NCBI RefSeq assembly: GCF_001434365.1
Contig: NZ_AZFN01000002.1
Location: 45,103-109,102 of the forward strand
Origin: Limosilactobacillus gastricus DSM 16045
GTDB taxonomy: Bacteria; Bacillota; Bacilli; Lactobacillales; Lactobacillaceae
Length of the DNA: 64,000 nt
Direction: 5' to 3'
Below, in pieces: positions 9,795 through 19,227 of the stretch; position 1 is the first letter of the stretch; the number at the start of each line of letters is the position of its first letter. The translations under genes were made by a program, and so were the position numbers. The notes below the pieces were generated by a model, which saw only the letters and a list, made by a program, of their open reading frames with translations, made no database searches and was not told the DNA's origin.

Positions 9795-10622
9795 ATGTAT
9801 ATCAAAGGTGAAGAAGTAAAGAAAATTCGGAAGTCATTAGGACTTTCCCAAATTGAATTAGCAGCCGGAATTTGTTCCCAAGCGACCATTAGTTTGATTG
9901 AAAAAGAAAATCGACTCCCTAAGAGCTCGACCCTTACTAAGATCTGTGATCGTTTGCAGATTCCGATTGGGCAAGTGATCGTTTATGATCACCAAACCAT
10001 GCAACAGAATTTAGATCAATTAGCCAAAGAACTAATGGTTGGGGAAGTTGACCAAGTCGAAACGGCCATGGGAAACATTATTTTTGATGACCTCACTAGT
10101 AAAGAAGAACAATTTGTTTATCAAGTCTACTCTGGTTTAGCTAAATTGCGTGCAGGGAAGAATAAAGAGGCCACATTTGAATTCCAAAATTTACTCGGCC
10201 AAGCCTATCAAGCCGATTTTTCGACTTATATTCCTTTAGTGATGTACGGTAATGGCTTAACCTATCTAGTCAATGAAGACCACCGGTATGCCGATGGGAT
10301 CTTTGATAATATTTATCAATCATTGCGGAATGTCACTTTAAGGACCAGTTATTGGAAAGTGATCTTGTATGCGGGTTTAGCTTCATCGATGTTAGAAATG
10401 CAAAAACCAGGCCGGGCCTTAGAAATGATCAAGGTAGCTTGTGAGACTGCCCGTGAATTAGATTCGCTTTATCCGATGAGTGGACTATTCTTAATTAAGG
10501 CCCAGGTGGAACGGGCCTTGAAAAAAGAAGAAGAGTCTCAAGCTGATTTTAAGACCGCTCAACAACTAGCTGATTTGAATCATCAGACCTATGTTCAACA
10601 ACAGTTGAATCAATTTAATTAA
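9795..10622 (+). CDS. XRE-family transcriptional regulator with TPR-like C-terminus (paralogue)
   Basis: A 275-residue paralogue of the gene directly upstream. The helix-turn-helix is nearly the same: KIRKSLGLSQIELAAGI and CSQATISLIEKENRLPK share most residues with the first copy. The C-terminal helical part has diverged much more, consistent with a changed ligand after tandem duplication. It is probably co-transcribed with the first copy, since the gap is 18 bases. A bidirectional terminator follows. Targets are unknown. The divergent glycosyltransferase, exporter and adhesin block nearby are candidates by position only. Confidence 0.8.
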   Translation: MYIKGEEVKKIRKSLGLSQIELAAGICSQATISLIEKENRLPKSSTLTKICDRLQIPIGQVIVYDHQTMQQNLDQLAKELMVGEVDQVETAMGNIIFDDLTSKEEQFVYQVYSGLAKLRAGKNKEATFEFQNLLGQAYQADFSTYIPLVMYGNGLTYLVNEDHRYADGIFDNIYQSLRNVTLRTSYWKVILYAGLASSMLEMQKPGRALEMIKVACETARELDSLYPMSGLFLIKAQVERALKKEEESQADFKTAQQLADLNHQTYVQQQLNQFN

Positions 10623-10660
10623 AAATAAGCTCCCAGCATATTAGCCGGGAGCTTATTTTT
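10621..10660. terminator. Bidirectional terminator between convergent genes
   Basis: A 14-base perfect stem, AAAAATAAGCTCCC with GGGAGCTTATTTTT, provides T tracts on both strands. It separates the regulator pair (plus) from the GT2 gene (minus). Confidence 0.92.
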
Positions 10661-11543
10661 AACGGGCTCCATGATATTGACTACCAAAGTGCAGCATTTC
10701 TTGAATAAGGTGGTAACCGTGACTATCAGTTAGATGGTTGGCTTCAAAGATCCGTTGATAATCTAGTAAAATTCTTTCAAATCGGTTTCTGGTAGGAATA
10801 TAGTCATAGCCGGCCATCACAAAGTCAGTCAACTTAATTTGAAAACATTTGATCAGGTCCTCCACGCGTTTATCGTCCATCTGACTGGTCATGACACTGG
10901 GAATCCCTTGCCGATAGATATAATGATTTTCGTTGATTAAGACGATTTTGTGAGCTTTCATAAAAAGTCGATGAATGCTGGCCTCATCTTCAAAAATCAT
11001 GCCCTCTGGAAACTGGAAGTGCTCTAATAATTCAGCCTTGAAGAGTTTGCAGAAAGGAACAATAAAGATCGAGGAGTTGGAATCCCAGTTCGATTGATAT
11101 TCACAAGCTTCTTTCGGGGTAAGATCCTTTGTATAGAGATCACCATCCGTAAGATAGTAGTAAAAACAATCGTTAGCTTGATGAAAGACCTTATAATTGG
11201 TAACGGCAATGTCAGCGTGGTGACTGATTAAGTGATCATAAAGTATTTGCAAATAATCTTCGTCTAAGACGTCATCGCTATCGACAAAGGTGACATAGTC
11301 ACCAGTCATCAGTTTAAGCCCATGATTGCGAGCGGCGGACGCTCCACGATTGGATTGGTGAACGACTTTAATGCGGTCATCTTCTTGAGCGAATTGATCG
11401 CACATTTCACTTGAACCATCGGTCGAACCATCATCAATCAAGATGAGTTCAAAATCAGGAATGGTTTGGTGACGGACACTGTTAACAAATTCAGTAAAAT
11501 AGGGTGCCACATTATATACTGGGGCAATAATACTAATTAACAT
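10659..11543 (-). CDS. Family 2 glycosyltransferase
   Basis: A 294-residue GT-A fold enzyme. The N-terminus IIAPVYNVAPYFTEFVNS, then LILIDDGSTDGS, SNRGASAARNHG and the DxD-type VDSDDVLD are the hallmarks of GT2. No C-terminal membrane helices are seen, so it is a cytoplasmic or peripheral enzyme. Related proteins decorate exopolysaccharide, teichoic acids or glycosylated surface proteins. No sugar specificity can be read. It is on the minus strand with a good AGAAAGG ribosome site, downstream of the EamA gene but separated from it by a strong hairpin. Confidence 0.85.
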   Translation of the reverse strand: MLISIIAPVYNVAPYFTEFVNSVRHQTIPDFELILIDDGSTDGSSEMCDQFAQEDDRIKVVHQSNRGASAARNHGLKLMTGDYVTFVDSDDVLDEDYLQILYDHLISHHADIAVTNYKVFHQANDCFYYYLTDGDLYTKDLTPKEACEYQSNWDSNSSIFIVPFCKLFKAELLEHFQFPEGMIFEDEASIHRLFMKAHKIVLINENHYIYRQGIPSVMTSQMDDKRVEDLIKCFQIKLTDFVMAGYDYIPTRNRFERILLDYQRIFEANHLTDSHGYHLIQEMLHFGSQYHGAR

Positions 11544-11566
11544 TTGAATAAACCTTTCTACCTACC

Positions 11567-11609
11567 AAAATAGGATCATGATACGTTCTAGTTTATCATG
11601 ATCCTATTT
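11567..11609 (-). terminator. 16-bp perfect inverted repeat after the EamA gene
   Basis: AAATAGGATCATGATA pairs perfectly with TATCATGATCCTATTT across a ten-base loop. On the minus strand it ends in TTTT. It lies 17 bases after the EamA stop codon and just upstream of the GT2 ribosome site, so it probably terminates EamA transcription. Confidence 0.75.
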
Positions 11610-11625
11610 AATTTCTGCTAAATAA

Positions 11626-12513
11626 TTAATGTTTTATTTTTCGTAAGTGAACCAGATCCAGTTGCATCACGATGTTGGCCAAGATTAACAAGCTTCCGCC
11701 GATGATTAAATGGCTAGTGAGTTTGTCAAAGCCGAATAGAACGGAAAAGATACCCGCGAAAAGTGATTCAGTAATTAGGATTAAGCCAGCGGTGGCGGGA
11801 TCGACCTGCCGTTGGCTAATAATTTGTAAACCTTGGGCGATAAAAGTAATCCCGATCGCTAAAATCGCTAAAGGAATAATGGCCGCCAGCCAGTTGATTT
11901 GGTGAAAGGTAGCTCGTTCAAATAGGCAGGTACAAATGGTGCCTACGAAAAACTCCACTAGACCGATTAAGGTGATCACCACCCAAGGACTGGAAGCTTT
12001 ACCTGCGTAACGACCAAAGACAATTAATTGGCCGGCCCAAAAAATGGCTCCGATTAAAGAGAGTAGATCACCACTTTGCAAATGTAGATCTGTCAAAGAT
12101 AAGCCCGAAATAAAGGCCGTACCGAAGATCGCGATTAGCATCGCTAGCCACTCTTTACGTTGGGGGCGTTCACGCCAGATGGCCCAAATAATAAAGGGAG
12201 CAATGATAACGTATAAAGAAGTGATAAAGGCGTTTTTGGCGGGCGTCGTATAGCGTAGGGCATCAGTTTGGAAATAATAACCGAGAAAACTGATGATCCC
12301 AGAAATAAGTCCCACGCGCAGGTCATAGGCCGTTAAGTGTTTGAGTTGCCGATGAAAGATGACTAGACCGGTAAGGGCGCATAAGCCTCCACGCCAGGCA
12401 TTAATCATACTGGAATGCATACCAGCATTAATTGCTAATTGATCCAAAAAGTACGAAATTCCCCATAATAGGGCCACACAAATTAAGCCGAGTTTGGCCT
12501 GTTGCTTTGACAT
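11626..12513 (-). CDS. EamA/DMT-family transporter
   Basis: A 295-residue protein with ten predicted membrane helices and the two-EamA-domain architecture of the drug/metabolite transporter superfamily. Visible landmarks are GLICVALLWGISYFLDQ at the N-terminus and QVDPATAGLILITESLFAGIFSVLFGF in the second domain. Such proteins export or import small metabolites. The substrate cannot be inferred. It has a strong GGGAGGACATC ribosome site and an extended -10-like TGTTAGAAT upstream on the minus strand. Confidence 0.85.
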   Translation of the reverse strand: MSKQQAKLGLICVALLWGISYFLDQLAINAGMHSSMINAWRGGLCALTGLVIFHRQLKHLTAYDLRVGLISGIISFLGYYFQTDALRYTTPAKNAFITSLYVIIAPFIIWAIWRERPQRKEWLAMLIAIFGTAFISGLSLTDLHLQSGDLLSLIGAIFWAGQLIVFGRYAGKASSPWVVITLIGLVEFFVGTICTCLFERATFHQINWLAAIIPLAILAIGITFIAQGLQIISQRQVDPATAGLILITESLFAGIFSVLFGFDKLTSHLIIGGSLLILANIVMQLDLVHLRKIKH

Positions 12514-12785
12514 CGTGATGTCCTCCCTTGATGCTCTAGCAATATTCTAACAAATTTTGATGGCCGTGGATTTGAAAGATTATCAAGGGATAATTTTTTT
12601 GTTCACATACCCAATTATTAAAAGAACATTAATTTATCGGCATTTTAGCGTCATATAAATAGATAAATATGAAATTATTTTAACCGTTTCCGGAATAAAT
12701 ACCGAATAATATGTTGCTAAATATATCATAATTGTTAAAATAGTTATATAAATTGTTATATTAATTTATTAAAGGAGGGCCAGAT

Positions 12786-15700
12786 ATGGTTTCTAAGAAT
12801 AACAATCACCTATATGACGAAAAAATGAATCGGACTCACTTCAGTTTTTCGTTACGGAAGTTAAACATTGGGGTAGCTTCTGTCTTATTAGGGATTGGAT
12901 TTGGTTTCGGGGTAGTTAATCATAACGGGACCGTCGCACATGCCGATACAACTGATACGACATCAACGACGACGGATGCGACCCCTGCTAGTGATGCGTC
13001 AACCAGCAGTGCTAGTGCGACTTCAGCGACTACGACGAGCGCAGTTGCGGTTACGCCAACTTCTGCAGCTACTTCGTCTAGTGCGAACGATGCTTCCAGT
13101 GCCGCTGACTCATCAAGTACGTCTTCAGCATCCTCTGATGTTGCTACAAACGATCTAGATCAAGCGATTTCTGCTGATGCGATTGACCAAGGCTACATCA
13201 CTTCCGAAACGGATTTGACCAACGCTGCACATACCCTATCAGGACACGTTTACATCGCTGATTATGGGACTTACTCTACGATGTCCAACGGGATGACGGA
13301 TGCTCCTGATGGGACCAAGGTCTACATGCAATGGATGGATACTGATGGGGCTATTTCACCGATCTATGTAGCAACTACCCACAGTAATATTGGGACCTCA
13401 GCTGGTCAAGGTGGGGCTGGTTTATATGCCTTTAATTTGAGTAGCTCTTCTAAAGGAAATGTCGTTAAAGATGGCTGGACCGATGCCAACGGCAAGGTGC
13501 ACGTTTATAATGCCACCGCTGGTCAATACTACCGTTTATGGGTCGTGGATACTAAGGCGGCTGATGGAAATACTTTGACCATGTTCCGGCAAGCTGGTGG
13601 GTTTTACGCTGGCTCATGGGTTAATTCATTTACCACATCGAACCTAGGTCAATTCCCATTGGCTGGTACGAACATGCAACGGACGGCTGTCTTCATGTAC
13701 GAATTGCCAGAAGGGGTTACCAACCAAGGTGACAATGGGGTTTCATACATGACTACTTCTGCTGACCAGTGGAAGACCTATGATCAAGGGACCTTAAGTG
13801 CTCCGGCAGTTACTGGTGCTAAGACCACCGATGGGACCACTTCAGCTGGGCTTTCCATCTCTGGACGAGTTTGGTTAGAATCGACGGCTGGTAATGCAGC
13901 TAATTCTGGGACTGGTCCAAACTATAATCCTGCCATGGGTGATGGTGCGGCTAGTGGCTACACGGTGGTGGCATCTGTCTTGACCGAAGAAGGGGCGACT
14001 GCATACAAGAATTCAGTATCATCGTTAGATAACAGTTTGCAAGCTGCTGCTGCAAAAGAATTATTAGAAGCCCATCCCGAATACATCGCAGAAACCGTTA
14101 AAACGACGACCGACTCAAATGGTCAATACTCTTTAGCCTTTTCTTCGGATGCCATCACTAGTGCGGCCAATCAACATGAAGCCATTTACATGTTTGTCAT
14201 GGATAAGAACGGTAATGTGGTGACCGCATATTCTCCATATACCACGACCCTTTTCCGGTCACCAAATGTAACTGGGACTTCATCGCTTAGTCCTCAAATT
14301 GTTCCGGCCTATAATGCGGCTGCCTTTAATTCACCATCTTGGTACAACGTTAACTTTGCAGTGGTACCAAATACGATTGTGAACCTTGATATCACGAACT
14401 ATGATACAACTAATAATCCAGCTTCCTATGGTGATACGGCCAACGTTAAGTTAAGTGATTATTCTGCCTCAGGAAGTGGACAACTCTCAGCTTTAGATGA
14501 CTCGATTAAATGGACGTCCTCTAATGACAGTAGCTTCTCATTAAGCGTGCCAGTTTCTAGCATTAATGATGGTTCCTTAGCGAACCTAACTATTTCAGCT
14601 GACGGGAAGACGGTTACGACGGCGGATGGCCAATCATATACTTTCGATGAAGCCATCCCAGAAGGAACTGTCTTTACCGCATCCTTAGTTGAAGGGACGG
14701 TGACGGTAGCTGCTGACTCCTTCATGGTGAAGACCACGGACGCTAAGAAGTATGAACCAAACTATGCCGACCAAACAGTGGCCGCTGGACAAACTGCTTC
14801 AGTTACTCCAACTTTTACTGATAAAGAAGGTAATACTGTTACCTTACCAGAAGGGACGACCTTTACTTCTTCAGCAACTGATGCCAACGGCTCATCTGCT
14901 TCAGCCTGGGCAACTCTTGATCCAACGACTGGGGAAATCGTTTACACGCCAAGTGCTGATCAAGCTTCTGGCGACTATGAAGTACCAGTGACCGTTACTT
15001 ATGCAGATGGTTCCACTGACCAAGTGACCGCTACAGTTCACGTGACGAACCAAGCAGCTGATTACACGCCAGTTTATGACAATGATGGTCATAAGTACGT
15101 TAAAGCGGGAGACTCAGTTGACTTCCCAGCACCAACCTTTACTGATAAGGATGGTAATACGGTAACGGTACCTAGTGGTACTACCTTCACCGCTGGCGAT
15201 ACTAGCTTCCCAGGAACGGTCACGGTTGACCCAACGACAGGAGCAATCACCGCTACAGCCAATGATGGTGCAACTGCCGGTGATTACACGGTGCCAGTAA
15301 CGGTTACATACCCAGATGGCACGAGTGAAGTGGTTAATGCAACTGTTACCGTGGTACCAGCTCCAGATAAGGTGACGACCACGACGGTGCCATACACGAC
15401 GACATACACGGCTGACCCAACTAAGGACGCCGGGGTACAAACAGTGGTTACTGAAGGTCAAAATGGCTCAACGACGACCACGACGACATACACGGTTAAT
15501 CCAACTACGGGTGAATTGACACCAACATCAACGACGACCCAAACTGATCCAGTGAATGAAGTTGTGTCGGTTGGGACTAAGACGCCTGCTGACAACAAGA
15601 CTCAAGCTGATACAAACGAACCAGCGTACGCTGACACGACCGTTCCAGCCGGTCAAACGGCAACGACTAACCCAACTTTCACGAATGGGACTCCAGAAGG

Positions 15701-18044
15701 TGCTACTTACTCAGTCGACAATACTAATGCTCCATTCGTAACCGTTGACCCAACCACCGGTGCTTTAACTGCTGCACCATCAGTTGACCAAGCTCCTGGT
15801 GAGTACACGGTACCAGTTACGGTTACTTACTCTGATGGTTCTACGGATACGGTTGATGCTAAGATCACAGTGACGGATAACGAAGCCGCAACTCATGAAG
15901 CCCAAGGTGGTGATGTAACGAAGCCATACGGTGAAGCTACGACGGCTGATGATGTTACTAACGCTGTTAAGATCACGCCAGATGATGATGTAGCTAAGAA
16001 TGCGACGGTTACGGTAGATGATCCAACCACCTTACCAGATGGTAAGACGCCAGGAACCGTAGAAGTTCCAGTTACGGTTACTTACCCAGATGGATCGCAA
16101 GACCACACCACGGTTTCGGTAACAACGAAGGAACCTGGTCAAACGGTTACGGACGCTGAATCACACGATGCCCAAGGTGGCGAAGTCAACAAGCCATACG
16201 GGGAAGCAACCACGGCAGAAGATGTGACGAGTCAAGTTACCATCACACCGGATGATGATGTGGCTAAGAACGCGACGGTAACGGTAGATGATCCAACGAC
16301 CTTACCAGATGGTAAGACACCAGGAACCGTTGAAGTACCAGTCACAGTTACTTACCCAGATGGATCGCAAGATCATACGACAGTGAAGGTCACTACAGAT
16401 ACTTCCGACGCTGATAAGTACGAACCACAAGGTCAAGATCAAACTGTTAACCAAGGTGATACACCAAAGGCGGAAGATAGTATTTCTAACAAGGGTGACT
16501 TGCCAGATGGTACTAAGTACGACTGGAAAGAAACGCCAGACACTAACACGCCAGGGGACAAGACGGCTACAGTAGTTGTTACTTACCCAGATGGATCGCA
16601 AGATGAAGTTCCAGTCACGATCCACGTTACGACGGATGCTGATACGCATGACGCCCAAGGTGGTCAATTAACGAAACCATACGGTCAACCAACGACCGCT
16701 GAAGATGTGACGAGTCAAGTTACCATCACCCCGGATGATGATGTGGCTAAGAACGCGACGGTAACGGTAGATGATCCAACGACCTTACCAGATGGTAAGA
16801 CACCAGGAACCGTTGAAGTACCAGTCACAGTTACTTACCCAGATGGATCGCAAGATCATACGACAGTGAAGGTCACTACAGATACTTCCGACGCTGATAA
16901 GTACGAACCACAAGGTCAAGATCAAACTGTTAACCAAGGTGATACACCAAAGGCGGAAGATAGTATTTCTAACAAGGGTGACTTGCCAGATGGTACTAAG
17001 TACGACTGGAAAGAAACGCCAGACACTAACACGCCAGGGGACAAGACGGCTACAGTAGTTGTTACTTACCCAGATGGATCGCAAGATGAAGTTCCAGTCA
17101 CGATCCACGTTACGACGGATGCTGATACGCATGACGCCCAAGGTGGTCAATTAACGAAACCATACGGTCAACCAACGACCGCTGAAGATGTGACGAGTCA
17201 AGTTACCATCACCCCGGATGATGATGTGGCTAAGAACGCGACGGTAACGGTAGATGATCCAACCACCTTGCCAGATGGTAAGACATCTGGAACAGTAACT
17301 ATTCCAGTTACGGTCACTTACCCAGATGGCTCACAAGATCATACGACTGTCACGGTAACAACTGAAAAGAGCCAAGCGGAAACAAATGATCCACAAGGCC
17401 AAGATGTTAACACGACAGTTGGTAAGACGCCAGATGCGGCTGATGCGATCAAGAACAAGGGTGACTTACCAGACGGCACTACCTACACTTGGAAGGAAAC
17501 GCCTGATGTAACGACGACTGGTGATAAGCCAGCAACAGTCGTAGTAACTTACCCAGATGGTTCTCAAGATGAGGTTCCAGTCACGATTCATGTGACGAAC
17601 CCAACTGCAGAAGGTCAAGATATTACGACACCTAAGAACCAAGTTCCAGATGCTAGTGATGGCATCAAGAACAAGGATGAGATGCCGGATGGGACTAAGT
17701 ACGAATGGAAGGAAACGCCAGACGTATCCAAGACGGGTCAAACTACTGGCACGGTTGTGGTAACCTTCCCAGATGGTACGCAAACGGAAGTTCAAGTAAC
17801 TATTACGATTACTGATTACCAAACTAACACGGTCACAACGACTTGGAATGACAATGACCAAGTCTTGACAACAACTACTTCTACGGCAACGAATGCTAGT
17901 GCAGCAACAACGGAAGAAACGAAAGCTCAATTACCACAAACTGGTAATGATCAAAGTGAAGTAACTACGATTGCTGGTCTTATGGCAGCAAGTATGGTTG
18001 GTTTGCTTGGCTTGGCTAAGTTCCGTAAGAAGGAAAACAAGTAA
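12786..18044 (+). CDS. Rib-repeat cell-surface adhesin with YSIRK signal and LPQTG anchor
   Basis: A 1752-residue sortase-anchored surface protein. A YSIRK-type signal (FSFSLRKLNIGVASVLLGIG, residues 19-38) ends near AHA-D at 53/54. A Ser/Thr/Ala-rich stretch to about residue 130 follows, then a roughly 500-residue unique region that probably binds a host or matrix ligand. From about residue 655 there are eleven Rib/alpha-like blocks, each ending in a VTYPDGSQD-type strand. The C-terminus has LPQTG at 1716-1720, a hydrophobic helix and a KFRKKENK tail. Residues 1146-1467 are two almost identical 161-residue units. Strong AAAGGAGGG ribosome site; monocistronic. Adhesion is inferred from the architecture. 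Confidence 0.93.
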   Translation: MVSKNNNHLYDEKMNRTHFSFSLRKLNIGVASVLLGIGFGFGVVNHNGTVAHADTTDTTSTTTDATPASDASTSSASATSATTTSAVAVTPTSAATSSSANDASSAADSSSTSSASSDVATNDLDQAISADAIDQGYITSETDLTNAAHTLSGHVYIADYGTYSTMSNGMTDAPDGTKVYMQWMDTDGAISPIYVATTHSNIGTSAGQGGAGLYAFNLSSSSKGNVVKDGWTDANGKVHVYNATAGQYYRLWVVDTKAADGNTLTMFRQAGGFYAGSWVNSFTTSNLGQFPLAGTNMQRTAVFMYELPEGVTNQGDNGVSYMTTSADQWKTYDQGTLSAPAVTGAKTTDGTTSAGLSISGRVWLESTAGNAANSGTGPNYNPAMGDGAASGYTVVASVLTEEGATAYKNSVSSLDNSLQAAAAKELLEAHPEYIAETVKTTTDSNGQYSLAFSSDAITSAANQHEAIYMFVMDKNGNVVTAYSPYTTTLFRSPNVTGTSSLSPQIVPAYNAAAFNSPSWYNVNFAVVPNTIVNLDITNYDTTNNPASYGDTANVKLSDYSASGSGQLSALDDSIKWTSSNDSSFSLSVPVSSINDGSLANLTISADGKTVTTADGQSYTFDEAIPEGTVFTASLVEGTVTVAADSFMVKTTDAKKYEPNYADQTVAAGQTASVTPTFTDKEGNTVTLPEGTTFTSSATDANGSSASAWATLDPTTGEIVYTPSADQASGDYEVPVTVTYADGSTDQVTATVHVTNQAADYTPVYDNDGHKYVKAGDSVDFPAPTFTDKDGNTVTVPSGTTFTAGDTSFPGTVTVDPTTGAITATANDGATAGDYTVPVTVTYPDGTSEVVNATVTVVPAPDKVTTTTVPYTTTYTADPTKDAGVQTVVTEGQNGSTTTTTTYTVNPTTGELTPTSTTTQTDPVNEVVSVGTKTPADNKTQADTNEPAYADTTVPAGQTATTNPTFTNGTPEGATYSVDNTNAPFVTVDPTTGALTAAPSVDQAPGEYTVPVTVTYSDGSTDTVDAKITVTDNEAATHEAQGGDVTKPYGEATTADDVTNAVKITPDDDVAKNATVTVDDPTTLPDGKTPGTVEVPVTVTYPDGSQDHTTVSVTTKEPGQTVTDAESHDAQGGEVNKPYGEATTAEDVTSQVTITPDDDVAKNATVTVDDPTTLPDGKTPGTVEVPVTVTYPDGSQDHTTVKVTTDTSDADKYEPQGQDQTVNQGDTPKAEDSISNKGDLPDGTKYDWKETPDTNTPGDKTATVVVTYPDGSQDEVPVTIHVTTDADTHDAQGGQLTKPYGQPTTAEDVTSQVTITPDDDVAKNATVTVDDPTTLPDGKTPGTVEVPVTVTYPDGSQDHTTVKVTTDTSDADKYEPQGQDQTVNQGDTPKAEDSISNKGDLPDGTKYDWKETPDTNTPGDKTATVVVTYPDGSQDEVPVTIHVTTDADTHDAQGGQLTKPYGQPTTAEDVTSQVTITPDDDVAKNATVTVDDPTTLPDGKTSGTVTIPVTVTYPDGSQDHTTVTVTTEKSQAETNDPQGQDVNTTVGKTPDAADAIKNKGDLPDGTTYTWKETPDVTTTGDKPATVVVTYPDGSQDEVPVTIHVTNPTAEGQDITTPKNQVPDASDGIKNKDEMPDGTKYEWKETPDVSKTGQTTGTVVVTFPDGTQTEVQVTITITDYQTNTVTTTWNDNDQVLTTTTSTATNASAATTEETKAQLPQTGNDQSEVTTIAGLMAASMVGLLGLAKFRKKENK
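16221..16703 (+). repeat. 483-bp tandem repeat unit 1 in the adhesin gene
   Basis: The unit encodes residues 1146-1306, a pair of Rib-type blocks. Compared by eye with the next 483 bases, I found one difference (A at 16247 versus C at 16730). Confidence 0.93.
16704..17186 (+). repeat. 483-bp tandem repeat unit 2 in the adhesin gene
   Basis: This is the second unit, residues 1307-1467. The first 90 or so bases of a third copy follow from 17187 before the sequence diverges near 17280. Such near-identity at DNA level implies recent duplication or gene conversion and a recombination-prone length polymorphism. Confidence 0.93.
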
Positions 18045-18057
18045 TTAAATAATTACT

Positions 18058-18092
18058 AAAAAACGACGATCGAATTTTCGGTCGTCGTTTTT
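18058..18092. terminator. Terminator of the adhesin gene
   Basis: AAAACGACGA pairs with TCGTCGTTTT around a short loop. T tracts occur on both strands, so it can act in both directions. Confidence 0.9.
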
Positions 18093-18099
18093 GTGTATA

Positions 18100-18131
18100 G
18101 AAAAAGCCGGTGGAAATGGCTTCACCAGCTT
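18100..18131 (-). terminator. Terminator of uspA
   Basis: On the minus strand AAGCTGGTG pairs with CACCGGCTT (one mismatch) and is followed by five T. It lies 15 bases past the uspA stop. Confidence 0.8.
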
Positions 18132-18145
18132 CTGGTTAGTTAATA

Positions 18146-18625
18146 TTATTTCTTAGCATTTTCAACCGGTTCATTATCTAAACCGGTCCGAACTACCAAG
18201 ACGTCACAAACGGCGGTCCGGGTAACGTATTCCGTAACAGAACCAATTACGACTCGTTCCACTGCGTTAAGCCCCGTCGCACCAATCATGATTAAATCTG
18301 CGTGCATTTTAGCTGGAACTTCCTTAGCGATCAAGGTCTTAGGTGCCCCATATTCGATGGTGTATGAAACATTTGCAACGCCTTGCTCCTTGGCGTAAGC
18401 AACATAATCATCTAAGGTCTTCTTAGCCGTATCGGTAACTTGTTCCACCATTGAACTATCAAAACTAGAGATGTTTTGGAAAGCCCGCGTATCAACCACG
18501 TGTAGTAGTTGAAGTTCGGTATCATCACCGTTCCGTTTTGCAACTGCAACTGATTTTTTAAAAGCTAATTCCGCTTCTTTTGATCCATCAACTGGTACCA
18601 AAATGTGTTTATATTCTTGTGACAT
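18146..18625 (-). CDS. Universal stress protein, UspA family
   Basis: A 159-residue cytoplasmic Usp-domain protein. The start YKHILVPVDGSKEAELAFKKSV and the ATP-binding type motif MIGATGLNAVERVVIGSVTEYV (G-2x-G-9x-G-S/T) are clear near the C-terminus. Such proteins bind nucleotide and are linked to stress survival. It is monocistronic on the minus strand, with a GGGGGTAA-type ribosome site and its own terminator. Its specific role is unknown. Confidence 0.93.
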   Translation of the reverse strand: MSQEYKHILVPVDGSKEAELAFKKSVAVAKRNGDDTELQLLHVVDTRAFQNISSFDSSMVEQVTDTAKKTLDDYVAYAKEQGVANVSYTIEYGAPKTLIAKEVPAKMHADLIMIGATGLNAVERVVIGSVTEYVTRTAVCDVLVVRTGLDNEPVENAKK

Positions 18626-18688
18626 TTTCGGTTACCCCCTTATCTTTATATCTATATTTTACTACCTTTTAAAGGGATAATAAAGCGC

Positions 18689-18973
18689 TCACTTCAGGAG
18701 TAATGAGACCGTTGTAAAGGACATGGCGACTTCAATTAAACAACAAGCGGCCAGGGTCCATAAGATAATCACTGGGTCATTAATGAAGGCGGTAATGACG
18801 ACGATGATGGTTAAAATTAGCATGACAACTCCCCAAAATAAACACAACTTATTTTGTGCTTTGGGATGGTGGTAGGGGAACCCTAAAAAGGATTTCTGAC
18901 GATGGGTCAGATAATATAATGATTCAATCAAGATCAGCAGGGCGAAAATAAAAGTCAGAATCTGAATTAACAT
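18689..18973 (-). CDS. Small three-helix membrane protein of unknown function
   Basis: I do not recognise this 94-residue protein. Three hydrophobic segments are visible (about residues 2-22, 44-66 and 69-93), separated by a basic loop (THRQKSFLGFPYHHPKAQNK). Its ATG follows AAGGAGCTTGT, only 11 bases after the terminator of the structured RNA upstream. It may therefore be expressed from read-through of that RNA. Confidence 0.65.
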   Translation of the reverse strand: MLIQILTFIFALLILIESLYYLTHRQKSFLGFPYHHPKAQNKLCLFWGVVMLILTIIVVITAFINDPVIILWTLAACCLIEVAMSFTTVSLLLK

Positions 18974-18984
18974 ACAAGCTCCTT

Positions 18985-19020
18985 AAAAAAATCTGGGTAC
19001 ACATTGCTGTGTACCCAGAC
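18985..19020 (-). terminator. Terminator of the candidate 6S RNA
   Basis: TCTGGGTACACA pairs perfectly with TGTGTACCCAGA around a four-base loop and is followed by seven T on the minus strand. Confidence 0.92.
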
Positions 19021-19227
19021 CATATCTTCATTATGTAGAAGTATCCGTTGGTGCCGTTAATCATCCGTCAGAGTTGACCTGCGTTTAAGACAGGTGGGAT
19101 TAAGTGAATTTGCATTTGACTACCAAGTGAAAAGGCATGTCATCATCAAATTTCAACAGAAACCCCAAAGTAACAAGATTGTAAGGCAAACCTGATATTT
19201 GGATAAGGCGTACACTACAGAACCTCT
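18985..19227 (-). ncRNA. ssrS: Structured non-coding RNA, candidate 6S RNA
   Basis: This 296-base gap between rarA and the small membrane protein has no ORF but holds an independent transcription unit on the minus strand. An extended -10 (TGGTAAAAT, complement of 19234-19239 plus flank) is at the rarA side and a perfect terminator at the other end. Near the transcript ends TGTAG pairs with CTACA, and ATCC with GGAT just inside, with a long unpaired interior. In Firmicutes 6S RNA is often next to rarA. The 6S identity is inferred from position, size (about 200-240 nt) and this rod-like closing stem, not from a covariance search. Confidence 0.5.

Noticed and set aside
12514..12785. Possible regulatory elements in the divergent region between the exporter and the adhesin
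   Set aside because: The region is very AT-rich and yields several weak -10-like strings, but no -35/-10 pair or operator that I could defend for the adhesin.
16302..17150. Two identical 121-codon minus-strand ORFs inside the adhesin repeats
   Set aside because: They are antisense shadows of the duplicated coding sequence and have no ribosome sites.
15900..17300. Direct repeats considered as a CRISPR array
   Set aside because: The repeats are long, in frame and protein-coding, with no short repeat-spacer periodicity and no cas genes.
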